Position numbers and translations under genes: made by a program
The notes under the pieces: generated by a model
What the model was told of the DNA's origin: nothing
Seen by the model: only the letters and a program-made list of their open reading frames with translations
Databases searched by the model: none
Part shown: positions 17,980 through 27,179 of the stretch, in pieces
How the letters are laid out: each line of letters begins with the position of its first letter
Numbering within the stretch: position 1 is the stretch's first letter
Assembly: GCF_014836845.1 (NCBI RefSeq)
Contig: NZ_JACSQA010000002.1
Location: 180,843 to 244,842 of the forward strand
Direction of reading: 5' to 3'
DNA: 64,000 nucleotides
Source of the DNA: Ureibacillus galli
GTDB taxonomy: Bacteria > Bacillota > Bacilli > Bacillales_A > Planococcaceae

Positions 17980-19977
17980 TTATTGAACTTGTTCTAAAAA
18001 TTGAATGACTGGTTTAATGAGTTCCGTTGCTGTTTTTTCTACTTCTCGATGATTTTCAACAATCGAAACCGTTAAGTAACTTGAATCATTCGCATCAAAG
18101 GCAAAAATTAAGCTATTTTCCACACCCCGTTCTCCTTGAGAACCTTTTAACTCTGCTGTACCGGTTTTAGCCGCAAGATTACCTACACCTTTTAGGCTAT
18201 TTGCCGTCCCTTCAGACGAGGTAACGACTTTAGTAAGCATCGGTTTAATCGTATCTACGGTTTCTTTTGCAAAAACTTCCTTCGTTTTACTTTCAGCATC
18301 TACTAATAGCTTCGGATAAGTTAATACACCATCATTAGCAAAAACAGAATAGTTTGCTGCCATTTGAATAGGAGACATTAATAATTGACCTTGTCCATAG
18401 GCAGTATCCGCAAGTAAGATTTCAGAACCAAAAGACTTTTCATTGGAAATTTGAGCAGGTTCCATTGTTAATGGAAGGTCATAACTTTCACCAAAGGTAA
18501 GTTTATTTAATCCTTCACGGAACGTGTCTTCTCCCATTTCTAATACTTCTTGGGCGAAATAGATATTATCTGATTTCACAAGGGCTGTTTCTAAATTTAC
18601 TACATCCGTTTCTGTTACACGGGAAATTTTGTAATTTCCCCATGAGTCATCTTTTTGCCATTGCAAACCAGATATTTTATGAGTTTTGTCAACAGTCGTA
18701 ATACCAGCCTCTAATCCAATAGAAGCTGTAATTGGTTTAAAGGTTGAACCTGGTGCATAACGCGTTGAAAAACGACTAATAAACGGTTTATTCTCATCAT
18801 TGTTATACACATCATATTGTTCTTGCGTAATACCTACGACAAATAAATTTGGATCAAAGGAAGGTTTACTAACAAGGGCTAATAAGTTACCGGATTTCGG
18901 CTCCATTACAACAGTAGAACCTGCCGCATTTTCTAACGAATCAAAAGCGACTTGTTGGATTTGTGCATCAACAGTTACTTGAATGTCTTGTCCATCCTTT
19001 TTTTCCACTTGTTGAATCGTTGCACGTTTTTCACCATTTGCAGTTTCTATATAAATTTCTCCACCGTTTTCTCCACGGAGTTCCTCGTTAAATGTTAGCT
19101 CGAGACCACTTCTCCCGATAATATCACCCGTTTGTAATGTCGGGTCCTTTTCAATATCTTCCGCAGTTACTTCACCAACATAACCTGTTAATTGGGCTGC
19201 AGCATCCGCTAATGGATACGCACGGGTTTGAACTTCTTGATACGAAACGCCATCAATAACTGTCGCTTCCGTTCCATAGGCTAATGTTTTAAGTGGAACA
19301 AAGTAATCTGGCTGCACCCAACTTTGGGATAACTGTTCTTCGATAAATTCAGCCGATATGCCTAATTGTTTTGCAATATTAGCAATTTTAGAAGTCCTTG
19401 CTTGTCCTTCACCTAAATTTTGCGGTACAACTCCAGCCTGATATGTTGTTGTATTAAATGCTAAAGGTTTCCCATTGCGATCAATAATACTTCCTCTCTG
19501 GGCTTCGTCCACTGTGTAACGAATTTTATCGTCTGAAAGCATGCCGGGGAAAATTAATTCTGCAGTCCAGTCAATTTTATAAGTATCCCCATCCTCAACT
19601 AGCTTTGTTTTATAAGGAATAGATGAAATAGTACCTAAGATAGTATCAAAAGTAGCAGTATAACTTAAAGTATGATCTTCTGATATTTCATAATCAATTT
19701 TCATGTTGGAAACACCGATGCCGCCATAAATCGCATCATATTTCTCAACAACCGTTTCTTCTGTATAGCCTGATGCCTTAAGAGAATCTGATGTCACAAG
19801 GTCTGGTATTTTATCAAAGGATTGTTTCTCAATGGCTGAAATCCAAGCCTTTGCTGCATCATTTAATCGTTCTTCCTTTTTCGCAGATTGCCATTGGGAA
19901 TAACCGAAGACGGAACCACCCGCTAGTAAAACGACAAGTACAATACTGAAAGTGACAATCCATTTTTTATTTTTCAT
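17980..19977 (-). CDS. pbpC: Class B penicillin-binding protein (PbpC/MecA-like transpeptidase)
   Basis: A 665-residue peptidoglycan transpeptidase anchored by one N-terminal helix (residues 7-26). The order is an NTF2-like MecA_N domain (about 28-140), a dimerisation domain (about 150-330) and a transpeptidase domain. Active-site motifs are STFK with nucleophile S411, SDN near 469 and KTGT near 604. Length and domains match Bacillus PBP3 (PbpC) and staphylococcal PBP2a, which are low-affinity types. It is monocistronic. Beta-lactam resistance is not implied by sequence alone. Confidence 0.9.
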   Translation of the reverse strand: MKNKKWIVTFSIVLVVLLAGGSVFGYSQWQSAKKEERLNDAAKAWISAIEKQSFDKIPDLVTSDSLKASGYTEETVVEKYDAIYGGIGVSNMKIDYEISEDHTLSYTATFDTILGTISSIPYKTKLVEDGDTYKIDWTAELIFPGMLSDDKIRYTVDEAQRGSIIDRNGKPLAFNTTTYQAGVVPQNLGEGQARTSKIANIAKQLGISAEFIEEQLSQSWVQPDYFVPLKTLAYGTEATVIDGVSYQEVQTRAYPLADAAAQLTGYVGEVTAEDIEKDPTLQTGDIIGRSGLELTFNEELRGENGGEIYIETANGEKRATIQQVEKKDGQDIQVTVDAQIQQVAFDSLENAAGSTVVMEPKSGNLLALVSKPSFDPNLFVVGITQEQYDVYNNDENKPFISRFSTRYAPGSTFKPITASIGLEAGITTVDKTHKISGLQWQKDDSWGNYKISRVTETDVVNLETALVKSDNIYFAQEVLEMGEDTFREGLNKLTFGESYDLPLTMEPAQISNEKSFGSEILLADTAYGQGQLLMSPIQMAANYSVFANDGVLTYPKLLVDAESKTKEVFAKETVDTIKPMLTKVVTSSEGTANSLKGVGNLAAKTGTAELKGSQGERGVENSLIFAFDANDSSYLTVSIVENHREVEKTATELIKPVIQFLEQVQ

Positions 19978-20228
19978 ATAATCCCCCCTACAATTACGCT
20001 TCTATACTATATTTTTACATGTCTTAAAAAACATTTGAACGATTCTATTACAACCTTACCATATTACCGAAATTTATAAAATTCAATATAAAATGGAAAT
20101 CCAAAAATTGGTCAATAGAAATGGATAAAACCCCCCAAAGCTCGAAAGCCCCGAGAGGTCTGCTATAGCTTATGTAAAATCTTAAAATTGTTGCACAAAA
20201 GAAGGTTAAGAATTTGTAAATGTTAAAT

Positions 20229-21020
20229 TTATTCCTCTACTACGCCACTGTACAGACTAGGACGGCGATCATCATAAACAGGAATGCGACTACGAACTTC
20301 ATCTACTTTTGAAAAGTCTACATCAATAATGGCAAGTTCTTCATCCTCAGCCCCAGTCCACAATACCTCACCCCACGGTTCAATGATCATCGATTGACCA
20401 TTATAATTCTCAACTTTATGGGAAATGCGATTTACCGCAACGACAAAACATTGGTTTTCAATTGCTCTCGCCTGTAATAATGTTTTCCAATGATCAATAC
20501 GAGGCGTTGGCCATTGGGCAGAAACAAATAATACTTTTGCACCTGCTAATGCATGGGCACGCAGCCATTCTGGGAAACGTATATCATAACAAATGACACC
20601 CCCAGCTTCTAGTTCACCCAAAGGAAAAAGATTCATTTCATTGCCTGATTCTAAGTATTTTTCTTCGTTCATCAATCTAAATAAATGGGCTTTATTATAC
20701 TCGCTTACAAGCTCGCCATTATTGTTATAAACATACATCGTATTATAAAACTTACCGTCACGTTCTGTTGCGACAGAACCGCCAACAATATGTATGCCTA
20801 GTTCCGATGATAAGCTTTGTAAAAACGTCTTTGTACGAGTACCATCGTGATCAGCTATTTCACTTAATTTTTCTAAAGCATAACCTGTATTCCACATCTC
20901 AGGTAAAATAACCGTTTCCGCACCTTTACTTGCTGCTTCTCGAATAAATTTTTCAGCACGTTCAAAATTTTCATCTACTTTTCCAAATCTAACATTTAGC
21001 TGAATACATCCGATTTTCAT
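20229..21020 (-). CDS. mtnU: Nitrilase-superfamily omega-amidase (MtnU-like)
   Basis: A 263-residue carbon-nitrogen hydrolase with the Glu-Lys-Cys triad in ILPEMWNTGY, EYNKAHLF and GGVICYDIRFPE. It matches the omega-amidases that hydrolyse 2-oxoglutaramate-type products (B. subtilis MtnU/YkrU, methionine salvage). The start at 21020 is preferred because AGGGGG lies 9 bases before it; a codon 21 bases upstream has no ribosome site. mtnE, normally its divergent neighbour, now lies 11 kb away across an inserted element whose attachment site begins 33 bases upstream of this start. Confidence 0.88.
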   Translation of the reverse strand: MKIGCIQLNVRFGKVDENFERAEKFIREAASKGAETVILPEMWNTGYALEKLSEIADHDGTRTKTFLQSLSSELGIHIVGGSVATERDGKFYNTMYVYNNNGELVSEYNKAHLFRLMNEEKYLESGNEMNLFPLGELEAGGVICYDIRFPEWLRAHALAGAKVLFVSAQWPTPRIDHWKTLLQARAIENQCFVVAVNRISHKVENYNGQSMIIEPWGEVLWTGAEDEELAIIDVDFSKVDEVRSRIPVYDDRRPSLYSGVVEE

Positions 21021-21052
21021 TTGCGATAACCCCCTAGACATTTTTACTTAAA

Positions 21053-21078
21053 AGTACTATTATTCCTACTTATCTGAT
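21053..21078 (+). repeat. attL-like direct repeat
   Basis: AGTACTATTATTCCTAC, then T, TATCT, G, AT. It is the partner of 31843-31868 (24 of 26 bases identical). It sits in the upstream region of mtnU, where the host promoter would be. Confidence 0.8.
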
Positions 21079-21190
21079 TACTAAGTAAACCATAACAAAA
21101 AACAAAGAAAGATTCCAATTATATCAACGTTCAAGGCATTTTATATTTCAATTTAACTATGCAAAATACAGCATAAAAAAGCACGGTATT

Positions 21191-21225
21191 GGGGGAAGTT
21201 GGGGGAAATTTTGGGGAAAGTTAAT
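21191..21225 (+). repeat. Left-end arm-type repeats
   Basis: Three tandem G-rich repeats (GGGGGAAGTT, GGGGGAAATT, TTGGGGAAAGTTAAT) lie about 110 bases inside the left att repeat. The same motif in the same orientation flanks the right end, so they are candidate integrase arm sites. Confidence 0.6.
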
Positions 21226-21237
21226 TATAAATAAGCT

Positions 21238-21253
21238 GGCGTGTGTACAGGAA
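21238..21253 (-). repeat. Element motif, copy A
   Basis: On the minus strand TTCCTGTACACACGCC. It is shared with copies at 29104-29127 and 30547-30570. Confidence 0.55.
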
Positions 21254-21301
21254 TGTGTGAGTGGGATTGATGCTAATAAGCTTCAATCTTTTTTATTGAT
21301 T

Positions 21302-21330
21302 AAAAAAGGACATGCAGCCGCACATCCTTG
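21302..21330 (-). terminator. Terminator of the left operon of the element
   Basis: The AAGGA / TCCTT stem with wobble pairs in the middle ends in a T run, just past the DUF6710-like gene. Confidence 0.7.
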
Positions 21331-21351
21331 AAAAATCCCAAACTTTTGAGA

Positions 21352-22023
21352 TTATTTTTTTGAGTTAATTAATCTACCAATTTCAAATATAACCGCCTCT
21401 TCAAAATAACTGACTTTTGAAATTTTCTTCTTTGTTTTTTTGTTGTAATAGTAAATCCCATCTGTTTCAATCGATTCAAACAAACTACTCATATCTATAA
21501 CTTGGGCAGGCATAGAACCTTTACGGTTTAGAATACCTAGGGAGCTTGAATGAAATCCATTCGTAATTACTCCAATTTTAAATGGCTCTAAATATTCTGC
21601 TCTATGATTAAGTGGATCATAGGACCAATTTTCCCTATTTAGATTCTGTAAGGCACCTCTAAATCTACCTGTAGACCAAGGTAAAGAAAAAACAATATCT
21701 CTATTAAAATCTATAGTCACTTTATTAGTTGTATCTACACCATCATAGATTTTCAATTGAATGTTGTGTTTTTTTAATAAGTCATATTTAGGAAAAAATA
21801 GACTTGATGAATGTGGTATATCATATTCTCGAGTCGTGATTACATGCTGTAGTAAATCCGATTGTATCGAGAGTGCAAATATATGAATTACTCTATAGAT
21901 AGGATGTTCTATAGATTCTATAGATATATTTTGATTATCTTCAATAATTTTTTTCGCCATTTCAATACTATTTTTTAATTTTTTTCTATTTCTTTTTTTT
22001 GATTTTATTTTTATTTTAAACAA
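21352..22023 (-). CDS. DUF6710-like protein
   Basis: A 223-residue protein with a lysine-rich N-terminus and the stretch EPFKIGVITNGFHSSSLGI near residue 147. This resembles the NG(N/F)HS signature of DUF6710 proteins found on Firmicute mobile elements and prophages. It starts at TTG behind AAAGGTG. It is the last gene of the left minus-strand group and is followed by a terminator. No function is known; a cargo or defence-related role is only a possibility from context. Confidence 0.55.
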   Translation of the reverse strand: MFKIKIKSKKRNRKKLKNSIEMAKKIIEDNQNISIESIEHPIYRVIHIFALSIQSDLLQHVITTREYDIPHSSSLFFPKYDLLKKHNIQLKIYDGVDTTNKVTIDFNRDIVFSLPWSTGRFRGALQNLNRENWSYDPLNHRAEYLEPFKIGVITNGFHSSSLGILNRKGSMPAQVIDMSSLFESIETDGIYYYNKKTKKKISKVSYFEEAVIFEIGRLINSKK

Positions 22024-22165
22024 TATAATTCACCTTTCCTTTCATCTCTTAATTCGACAAAAGATGACCATTTCCTTTAAAACATAAATGGATAACGCTT
22101 ACTCATGTTGCACCATCTTAATTAATCTCAAAACAAAATAGACCTACGTGGCAATTGCTCATTTA

Positions 22166-22987
22166 TTATAATCCCCACTGCGCTTTAAGTTTGGTTAAAA
22201 ATTTCATTTTACTACCATCATCCCCACTAACATCAGGATGAAACTTCTTGGAAGCCATTCGGTAAATCTCATGTAACATTTTCTTTTCTTCTTCATTGTA
22301 GCTACTATGTGAATTTGTAGAGTAACTACCGTTTTTACTGCTACCACCATAAAATCTTTCATAGCTACCCTTAAATTCTTCTTCAGTCTGTCTTTTATAA
22401 TCTTCTTTTTGCTTCTTAGTCGATATTAATTTTTTAAGGTATGCAGCATTGCGTAGGTTTCCAAATACATCGTAACAATATCTATATTCATCATAACCAT
22501 ATTCATCATTAAAAGCTTTTTCCGCTTCTCTATGAACTTTCAGAATCTTTTCATGCTCTTGTGTAACTTTGTACTCTTCAGTTTGCTGAAACTCTGATTT
22601 TATTTTTTCGATTATCGGATCTAATTTTTTATAAACCATACCCCATAATGCTTCTTCTGAAATATTCATACTCTCAAGTTTTTCGTTCAGCTCTTTTTGT
22701 GTGATAAAATCCCCTGGCCACGATTCTAAAAGATCATAATATCCCATTGTACAAATAGACCATTGCTTCTTTTTAACCTTGCCATTCTCTCTATATGAAT
22801 GATGAATACTAATCTTATATGCATCTAAAATAGGACGTTCAAAGCGTTCATTACTGAATGTGTACCCATATAACGTTTTCATTTCTTGCCCTGGTAAACT
22901 AAAAGTCGTTTCCATTACGCATATTTCTTTAGGTGTACCGTATGGATTAGGCTTTTTATTTATTATTTTCTGAATGACACAAAACAT
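22166..22987 (-). CDS. J-domain protein with unknown N-terminal region
   Basis: A 273-residue protein. The C-terminal 50 residues form a J domain truncated after helix III, with KKFHPDVSGDDG carrying the HPD motif that stimulates Hsp70 ATPase. Residues 1-200 are charged and unlike DnaJ. There is no G/F region or zinc domain, so it is a class III J protein. The start ATG at 22987 is 6 bases after AGGTG; an in-frame GTG nine bases upstream is inside the ribosome site. Phage and satellites use J proteins to recruit DnaK; here this is inference. Confidence 0.75.
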   Translation of the reverse strand: MFCVIQKIINKKPNPYGTPKEICVMETTFSLPGQEMKTLYGYTFSNERFERPILDAYKISIHHSYRENGKVKKKQWSICTMGYYDLLESWPGDFITQKELNEKLESMNISEEALWGMVYKKLDPIIEKIKSEFQQTEEYKVTQEHEKILKVHREAEKAFNDEYGYDEYRYCYDVFGNLRNAAYLKKLISTKKQKEDYKRQTEEEFKGSYERFYGGSSKNGSYSTNSHSSYNEEEKKMLHEIYRMASKKFHPDVSGDDGSKMKFLTKLKAQWGL

Positions 22988-23066
22988 CAATTTCACCTCA
23001 CGTATTTACTGTCTACATAAATATGATACCTACATAATGTAGTTACTCTACAAATCAACCCAGTAA

Positions 23067-23375
23067 CTACAATATAAATAAATCGTCTCCCCAAAATTGA
23101 GGAGACCTCAGAAATATGTTAATATCAATTTGCTCTTGTATATTTACATGTTCCATTCGTATTACCTGAATACGTTCACCTAGTAATAAAATTTGATTAC
23201 CTAGACGTGTAAACGTACTAAGGAATTGCTTTCTATCCACTTCTAATAAAGCAATATCTTTACCATTTGCGCGAGGTTGCTCGATTGTGGACACTTGTAC
23301 CTCATCACCTTCTAAAAGGCCTAAGAATTCATTGTCATTAACAATCTCTAGTGTGAATATTTTAATGTTCATCAT
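23067..23375 (-). CDS. Small element protein, unknown
   Basis: About 102 residues. It starts within the end of the preceding gene behind GGAGG (ATG at 23375 or 23372). Residues 22-45 (EGDEVQVSTIEQPRANGKDI, then ALLEVD) look like a beta barrel of the LexA/S24-fold kind but have no protease dyad, so no function is assigned. It is third in a tightly packed operon with overlapping starts and stops. Confidence 0.6.
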   Translation of the reverse strand: MMNIKIFTLEIVNDNEFLGLLEGDEVQVSTIEQPRANGKDIALLEVDRKQFLSTFTRLGNQILLLGERIQVIRMEHVNIQEQIDINIFLRSPQFWGDDLFIL

Positions 23376-23682
23376 CTTTTCCTCCATTTACTAGAATACC
23401 TAGTTCAATTAATGTTTTTCGTATCGTTTGACCGTCCTCTAAACCCTGTCTATATGAATATTCTTCAATAAATCCTTCCATCGAATTTTGGGCTGACTCA
23501 AGTTCCTTAAGCAATTTCTTTTGTTCTTTGTTAAGTGTTGAATTTAGAACCTCGTAAACTTTGATATATTTGTTATAAGATTCCTGAAAGTGAGGATTTT
23601 TTAATTTTTTTTGATGAGCTACTACTCCTATTTGCTCGGCAATTATTGAACTAAACGCTAAATCTAAGGCTCGACTAATCAT
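23362..23682 (-). CDS. Small element protein, unknown
   Basis: A 106-residue, mostly helical, charged protein with a predicted coiled coil at residues 30-75. It overlaps the upstream gene by 4 bases (ATGA) and the downstream gene by about 14, so it is translationally coupled. GGAGGT precedes its ATG. No recognisable family. Confidence 0.6.
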   Translation of the reverse strand: MISRALDLAFSSIIAEQIGVVAHQKKLKNPHFQESYNKYIKVYEVLNSTLNKEQKKLLKELESAQNSMEGFIEEYSYRQGLEDGQTIRKTLIELGILVNGGKDDEH

Positions 23683-23990
23683 TCTTCATTACCTCCCTTA
23701 ACTTCTGCAGCATGCTTTCCTAATGCTCTTTGAACAGTGAGTAACAGATCCTGTAATAATGCTTCTGCGTGAAATACATTATCACTTAGTATTCTGCTAA
23801 AAACTCTGAATCGGTTGTAATCATGAATAATTCCCCGTTGCACATCCTCTTTTTCAACATCGCAACGATTGAAAAATTTTTCTTCAACAAGTTGTTGAAG
23901 GTAATGTGCGTTTTCTAAGATATCTCTGATATCAGCTAGTGCATCTACTGTATCAGTTAAGTCGAAATTTCTTTCTCTAATTTTTTCCAT
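23679..23990 (-). CDS. Small element protein, unknown
   Basis: A 103-residue helical acidic protein, first gene of the left minus-strand operon and divergent from the XRE regulator at 24179. AAGGAG lies 9 bases before the ATG. No conserved family seen. Its promoter region carries the TATAGTC repeats, so it is probably the regulated target of that XRE protein. Confidence 0.65.
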   Translation of the reverse strand: MEKIRERNFDLTDTVDALADIRDILENAHYLQQLVEEKFFNRCDVEKEDVQRGIIHDYNRFRVFSRILSDNVFHAEALLQDLLLTVQRALGKHAAEVKGGNEE

Positions 23991-24076
23991 TTTAACTATC
24001 TCCTTTTTTTGCTAATATTTGTTGAATTGTCAACATGCTGCGAATCTAGTCCAGTTCTTTCAAACCGACTACATTT

Positions 24077-24154
24077 TATAGTCACAATATATCACCAACT
24101 ATTGTTTATAGTCAACTATATTTTATTGTCATTTTAAAAAAATTCTAATATACT
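24077..24154 (+). promoter_or_regulatory. Divergent promoter/operator region
   Basis: A promoter for the XRE gene (TTGTCA 24126-24131, 17 bases, TATACT 24149-24154) lies next to an inverted repeat, TATAGTCAACTATA (24107-24120). A second half-site, TATAGTCACAATATA, is at 24077-24091. These are good candidates for autoregulatory operators. Confidence 0.6.
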
Positions 24155-24178
24155 AGATTAATAGAAGGGGGATAAATC

Positions 24179-24394
24179 ATGCGTGCAAAGTCAATTTTGA
24201 AAGATATATTAGATGAAAAGGGTATTTCCATTCGTAAATGTGCTGAAATTTCTGGATTAAAGTTTGAAACAGTCCGTAAAATGTATAACGACGAAGCTAA
24301 ACAATATCAACGCGATTCATTAGGTGCATTATGTAAAGCATTGAATGTGGGCATTTCAGATATACTTGTATTAGTTGAGGATGAAAAAGAATAG
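24179..24394 (+). CDS. XRE/Cro-type regulator
   Basis: A 71-residue single-domain HTH protein (RKCAEISGLKFETVRKMY is the helix-turn-helix). It is divergent from the small-gene operon at 23990 and has TATAGTC repeats between them, so it likely controls that operon and itself. AGGGGG precedes the ATG. A structured terminator follows. Confidence 0.85.
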   Translation: MRAKSILKDILDEKGISIRKCAEISGLKFETVRKMYNDEAKQYQRDSLGALCKALNVGISDILVLVEDEKE

Positions 24395-24450
24395 TCTACT
24401 GAATTACAATTTGTTATAATAGTTTTGCGGAAATATTATTATTTGCTGTG

Positions 24451-24520
24451 GCAAGGGCTTGGTCATTTCGAAGATCTACGTTTTACTTAGATTACTCAGT
24501 AGAAATGACGGGGCTTTTTT
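24451..24520 (+). terminator. Two-stem structured terminator, possible small RNA 3' end
   Basis: GTCATTTC (24462-24469) pairs with GAAATGAC (24502-24509) and the stem extends outward by wobble pairs to a seven-T run. The 32-nt loop contains a second hairpin (ATCTA with TAGAT). It terminates the XRE gene but is larger than a simple terminator. Confidence 0.55.
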
Positions 24521-24528
24521 TATTGCAT

Positions 24529-25110
24529 TTAACATGCTGGATCTATCAATTCAGAATTACTTGCTTGCCCATGCTCTCTAAATAAAGACCTACGTTTTAT
24601 TATTTCTTTATCGAAAGTATCATCATGGTCCCAGTAGTCTTGAAACAATTCTTCCTGATCCATTTCATCAACTGCTGCATCCCATTCTTCTGCACTCATT
24701 TCATTCTCAACAAGTTGCGAATCTGCAACACCCTCTAATACGAACGCAAGACACTCTCTAAGCGTTTTTAACACCTTAGGATAGTTTCCCCTTGGTTTAA
24801 CCTTCCACGCTTCAAATTGAGCCTTCTCATCTTCATAGAGAAGTGAAATAGCTTCATTCAATAATTCGATGCGTTTATTGCACATTTTCACATTTTTTTG
24901 AAATTGTTCGTACAAGGTGGCTAAGAAAATCGCATGTTCCTCTACACTGACGGATCCTGAAACTATCTTTCCAACTTCATAGTCAAACAATGATATAGTA
25001 GGTGAAACATTTTCGTATGCTTCTGCGCGTTCTCTTTCGTATTGCTGTTTGATTACTTCTATATCTAAATGTGCATAAAGATAACTATTGAATTCATAGT
25101 CTGATAGCAT
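24529..25110 (-). CDS. Element protein, unknown
   Basis: A 193-residue acidic, mainly helical protein. A C-terminal segment rich in Asp/Glu (EEWDAAVDEMDQEELFQDYW near residue 143) may mediate protein contacts. No family recognised. It starts 5 bases after the stop of the upstream gene, so the two are co-transcribed. The position matches late or packaging-control genes of satellites, but no motif supports that. Confidence 0.6.
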   Translation of the reverse strand: MLSDYEFNSYLYAHLDIEVIKQQYERERAEAYENVSPTISLFDYEVGKIVSGSVSVEEHAIFLATLYEQFQKNVKMCNKRIELLNEAISLLYEDEKAQFEAWKVKPRGNYPKVLKTLRECLAFVLEGVADSQLVENEMSAEEWDAAVDEMDQEELFQDYWDHDDTFDKEIIKRRSLFREHGQASNSELIDPAC

Positions 25111-25114
25111 GTTT

Positions 25115-25537
25115 TCACCCTCTTACACGTTGTTGGCGCGCTTTTAATCGTTCAGACATACTTTGCCTAATCTTTGCATCTTCAGCTTCTTGTGTGGCTT
25201 CTAGTGTAGTTAAACACTTGTAAAGTCGCTTGTATGCAAAATTTTCTAAAGCTTTTAGTTTTTTGATGGCGTTTGGATCTGATTCACCATAAAAAATAGA
25301 GGCAGTACGTTCTATCGGGAAATTTTCTAACTTGTGAATTAAAATCAGTTCATCTTTAAAATTCCACTTACCAAAACATTTCTCTAAAATCTCATGCCCT
25401 TTTTCTATGTGTTTCATAGCAGCTTCTATTTTGTACCGTTTCGCTTCACCCTCGGGCATTAAATAGGCTTCTTGTAGTGACTTATGCGCGGCTGGTATTT
25501 GCTTTTTGAATAAATATTTCAATTCCTGTTCGGTCAT
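25115..25537 (-). CDS. Possible sigma-region-4-like regulator
   Basis: A 140-residue protein. The middle (DELILIHKLENFPIERTAS, then IFYGESDPNAIKKLKALENF) resembles the HTH of ArpU/sigma-70 region 4-type phage late regulators, weakly. The start is the ATG at 25537 behind AAAGGGTG; an upstream in-frame codon has no ribosome site. It is cotranscribed with the next gene. Confidence 0.5.
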   Translation of the reverse strand: MTEQELKYLFKKQIPAAHKSLQEAYLMPEGEAKRYKIEAAMKHIEKGHEILEKCFGKWNFKDELILIHKLENFPIERTASIFYGESDPNAIKKLKALENFAYKRLYKCLTTLEATQEAEDAKIRQSMSERLKARQQRVRG

Positions 25538-25573
25538 ATTGTCACCCTTTTTTCGATTGCATAAAATCAGCAA

Positions 25574-26345
25574 TTTTTATGCAGTTTTCTTGATTATTCA
25601 TTAATTTGCATTTGTCCAAAAACGTTGATAAATCAACGATGTATAAAATTTGTATTTCGCCACTTTTGACGAAAACTCTAAAACCCTTATTTTTCAACAC
25701 TTCAACAAAACTTTAAGTTTACATAATTTTTTATTATTGGAAGTTGTTATTGCATTTTTATACACTGCATTTATTCTAGAATTCTAACTCTCTTTTTATT
25801 TTTATGGAGGGGCAAATTTGACCCTCCTTTTGAAATGCAACGCGTGACTGTTCCGTTCGGGAAAAGTAACGTTTTTTATATTTGAGTTCCGTTCGGGAAA
25901 TGATTGTATTGCGTTCTAAGACCTTTACAATCACCGTTATATCGTTATTAAGTACAACAAAATGAATGTTTTAGTCTGTTGTACTTTTATTGTTGTACTA
26001 CATTGGAGTACTCCGTAAAATATTGGAGTATATTGGGGTTCAAAAAGCCCTCGTTACCTTACGGTTTATTACTGAAAAACCTTAGGATTTCTTAGTAACC
26101 ACTCCTTATTACTCCCACGTTTCCCCACAGTCTTGCATGCACACTTTTATGTTTTTTGTGTGCAACCTTTTGCAACGTGGTTCCGTTCGGTGCAACCTTG
26201 AAATTTCTAAGCATCTAAACGTTATGAAAATCCGAGCAATTCCGAGTATATAATCATTAGTAACGTTACTAAATTGAATGGTAATGTTACCTTTTGTGTG
26301 CACAAAGGGGGATGAAATTTCGCCCCCCTTTTTAATTTTTTCCAC
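25574..26345. other. Gene-free repeat-rich stretch, candidate replication origin
   Basis: No convincing gene; the one 78-codon frame here lacks a ribosome site. It holds TTCCGTTCGGGAAA at 25851-25864 and 25887-25900, and TTCCGTTCGG again at 26181-26190. Nearby are TGCAAC repeats (26161, 26172, 26191), an AGTAACGTTACT palindrome near 26261, and AT-rich tracts. Hairpins GGAGGG/CCCTCC (25806-25830) and GGGGG/CCCCC (26308-26332) look like terminators. It lies downstream of the replication initiator gene, so iterons of an origin are plausible. Confidence 0.4.
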
Positions 26346-26948
26346 TTACCCTTTGTAGTGATCTAATACCGCTGCTTTTAACGGATCTACCTCTTCTGTT
26401 TTTTCGATTTCATAGGCTTGCGCTTCATTCTCAAGAACGTTTAAATCGCTTTGAATTGCTTTTTGTAAGCTGTTCAAGTTTTGTTTTTTATATTGTTGTT
26501 CTAATCCTGTAGCTCCTACTGCAACTAGTTTTTTCATAGCTTTTATATAAGCTAACGCTTTAGGAGAATTTACATTGACCAACTTTTCAGTTTCAAAAAG
26601 TAATGCTTCATGTTTGTCTTGATACACTTTAGCTAGATATGAGGCTTCTTCTTGACTTTTTAGTTCTAGTAATAATTCTTTAATCGCTTCTTCTGGTTTA
26701 AGTTCTTTATATTCCGCTTGGTCGAAACGTGATACTAAGTCATTTCTTAGACTTGTGATTAGTTCATCAATTTGATTGTCAAATCCCTGTCTAATTTCCG
26801 TTAACCGATTAGTAAGTTCGCTTTTTTGCTCCATTTTGTAAGCTGGTGAATAACGTTCATCATGATCTAGACTGTTAATCTGGCTTTTTAAAGATTCCAC
26901 CTGGTTTTTTCGTTCTTTTCGTAATTGACGAATTTGTTCAATTGTCAT
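26346..26948 (-). CDS. Coiled-coil element protein, unknown
   Basis: A 200-residue protein that is almost wholly helical and charged, with heptad patterns over residues 1-75 and 130-180. AAGGAG precedes the ATG. No conserved domain recognised. It lies between the origin-like repeats and a decayed gene. A structural or scaffold-interfering role is possible, but there is no evidence. Confidence 0.65.
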   Translation of the reverse strand: MTIEQIRQLRKERKNQVESLKSQINSLDHDERYSPAYKMEQKSELTNRLTEIRQGFDNQIDELITSLRNDLVSRFDQAEYKELKPEEAIKELLLELKSQEEASYLAKVYQDKHEALLFETEKLVNVNSPKALAYIKAMKKLVAVGATGLEQQYKKQNLNSLQKAIQSDLNVLENEAQAYEIEKTEEVDPLKAAVLDHYKG

Positions 26949-27179
26949 TCTCTCAATCTCCTTTTCTATGGATTTAAATAATTATGTTTATTTGGTTCTC
27001 TCAATACTGAATGTTCCGTTAGTACCTTCTTCAAAAGTAGTTACTGATTCTTAACCTTTAGTAACCACATTTGAACTTAAGTCTGCTCAAATTTGAGCAC
27101 ATCACTTAACACTTCTGTTCTAGTTACTGAATGGCTTGTAAAATCATTGTGTTAGGTGAATAAAGTTTTATTCATTCCC

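Noticed and set aside
26109-26345. Possible 78-residue protein on the minus strand
   Set aside because: No ribosome site, low-complexity composition, and it overlaps the repeat-rich origin-like stretch and a terminator hairpin.
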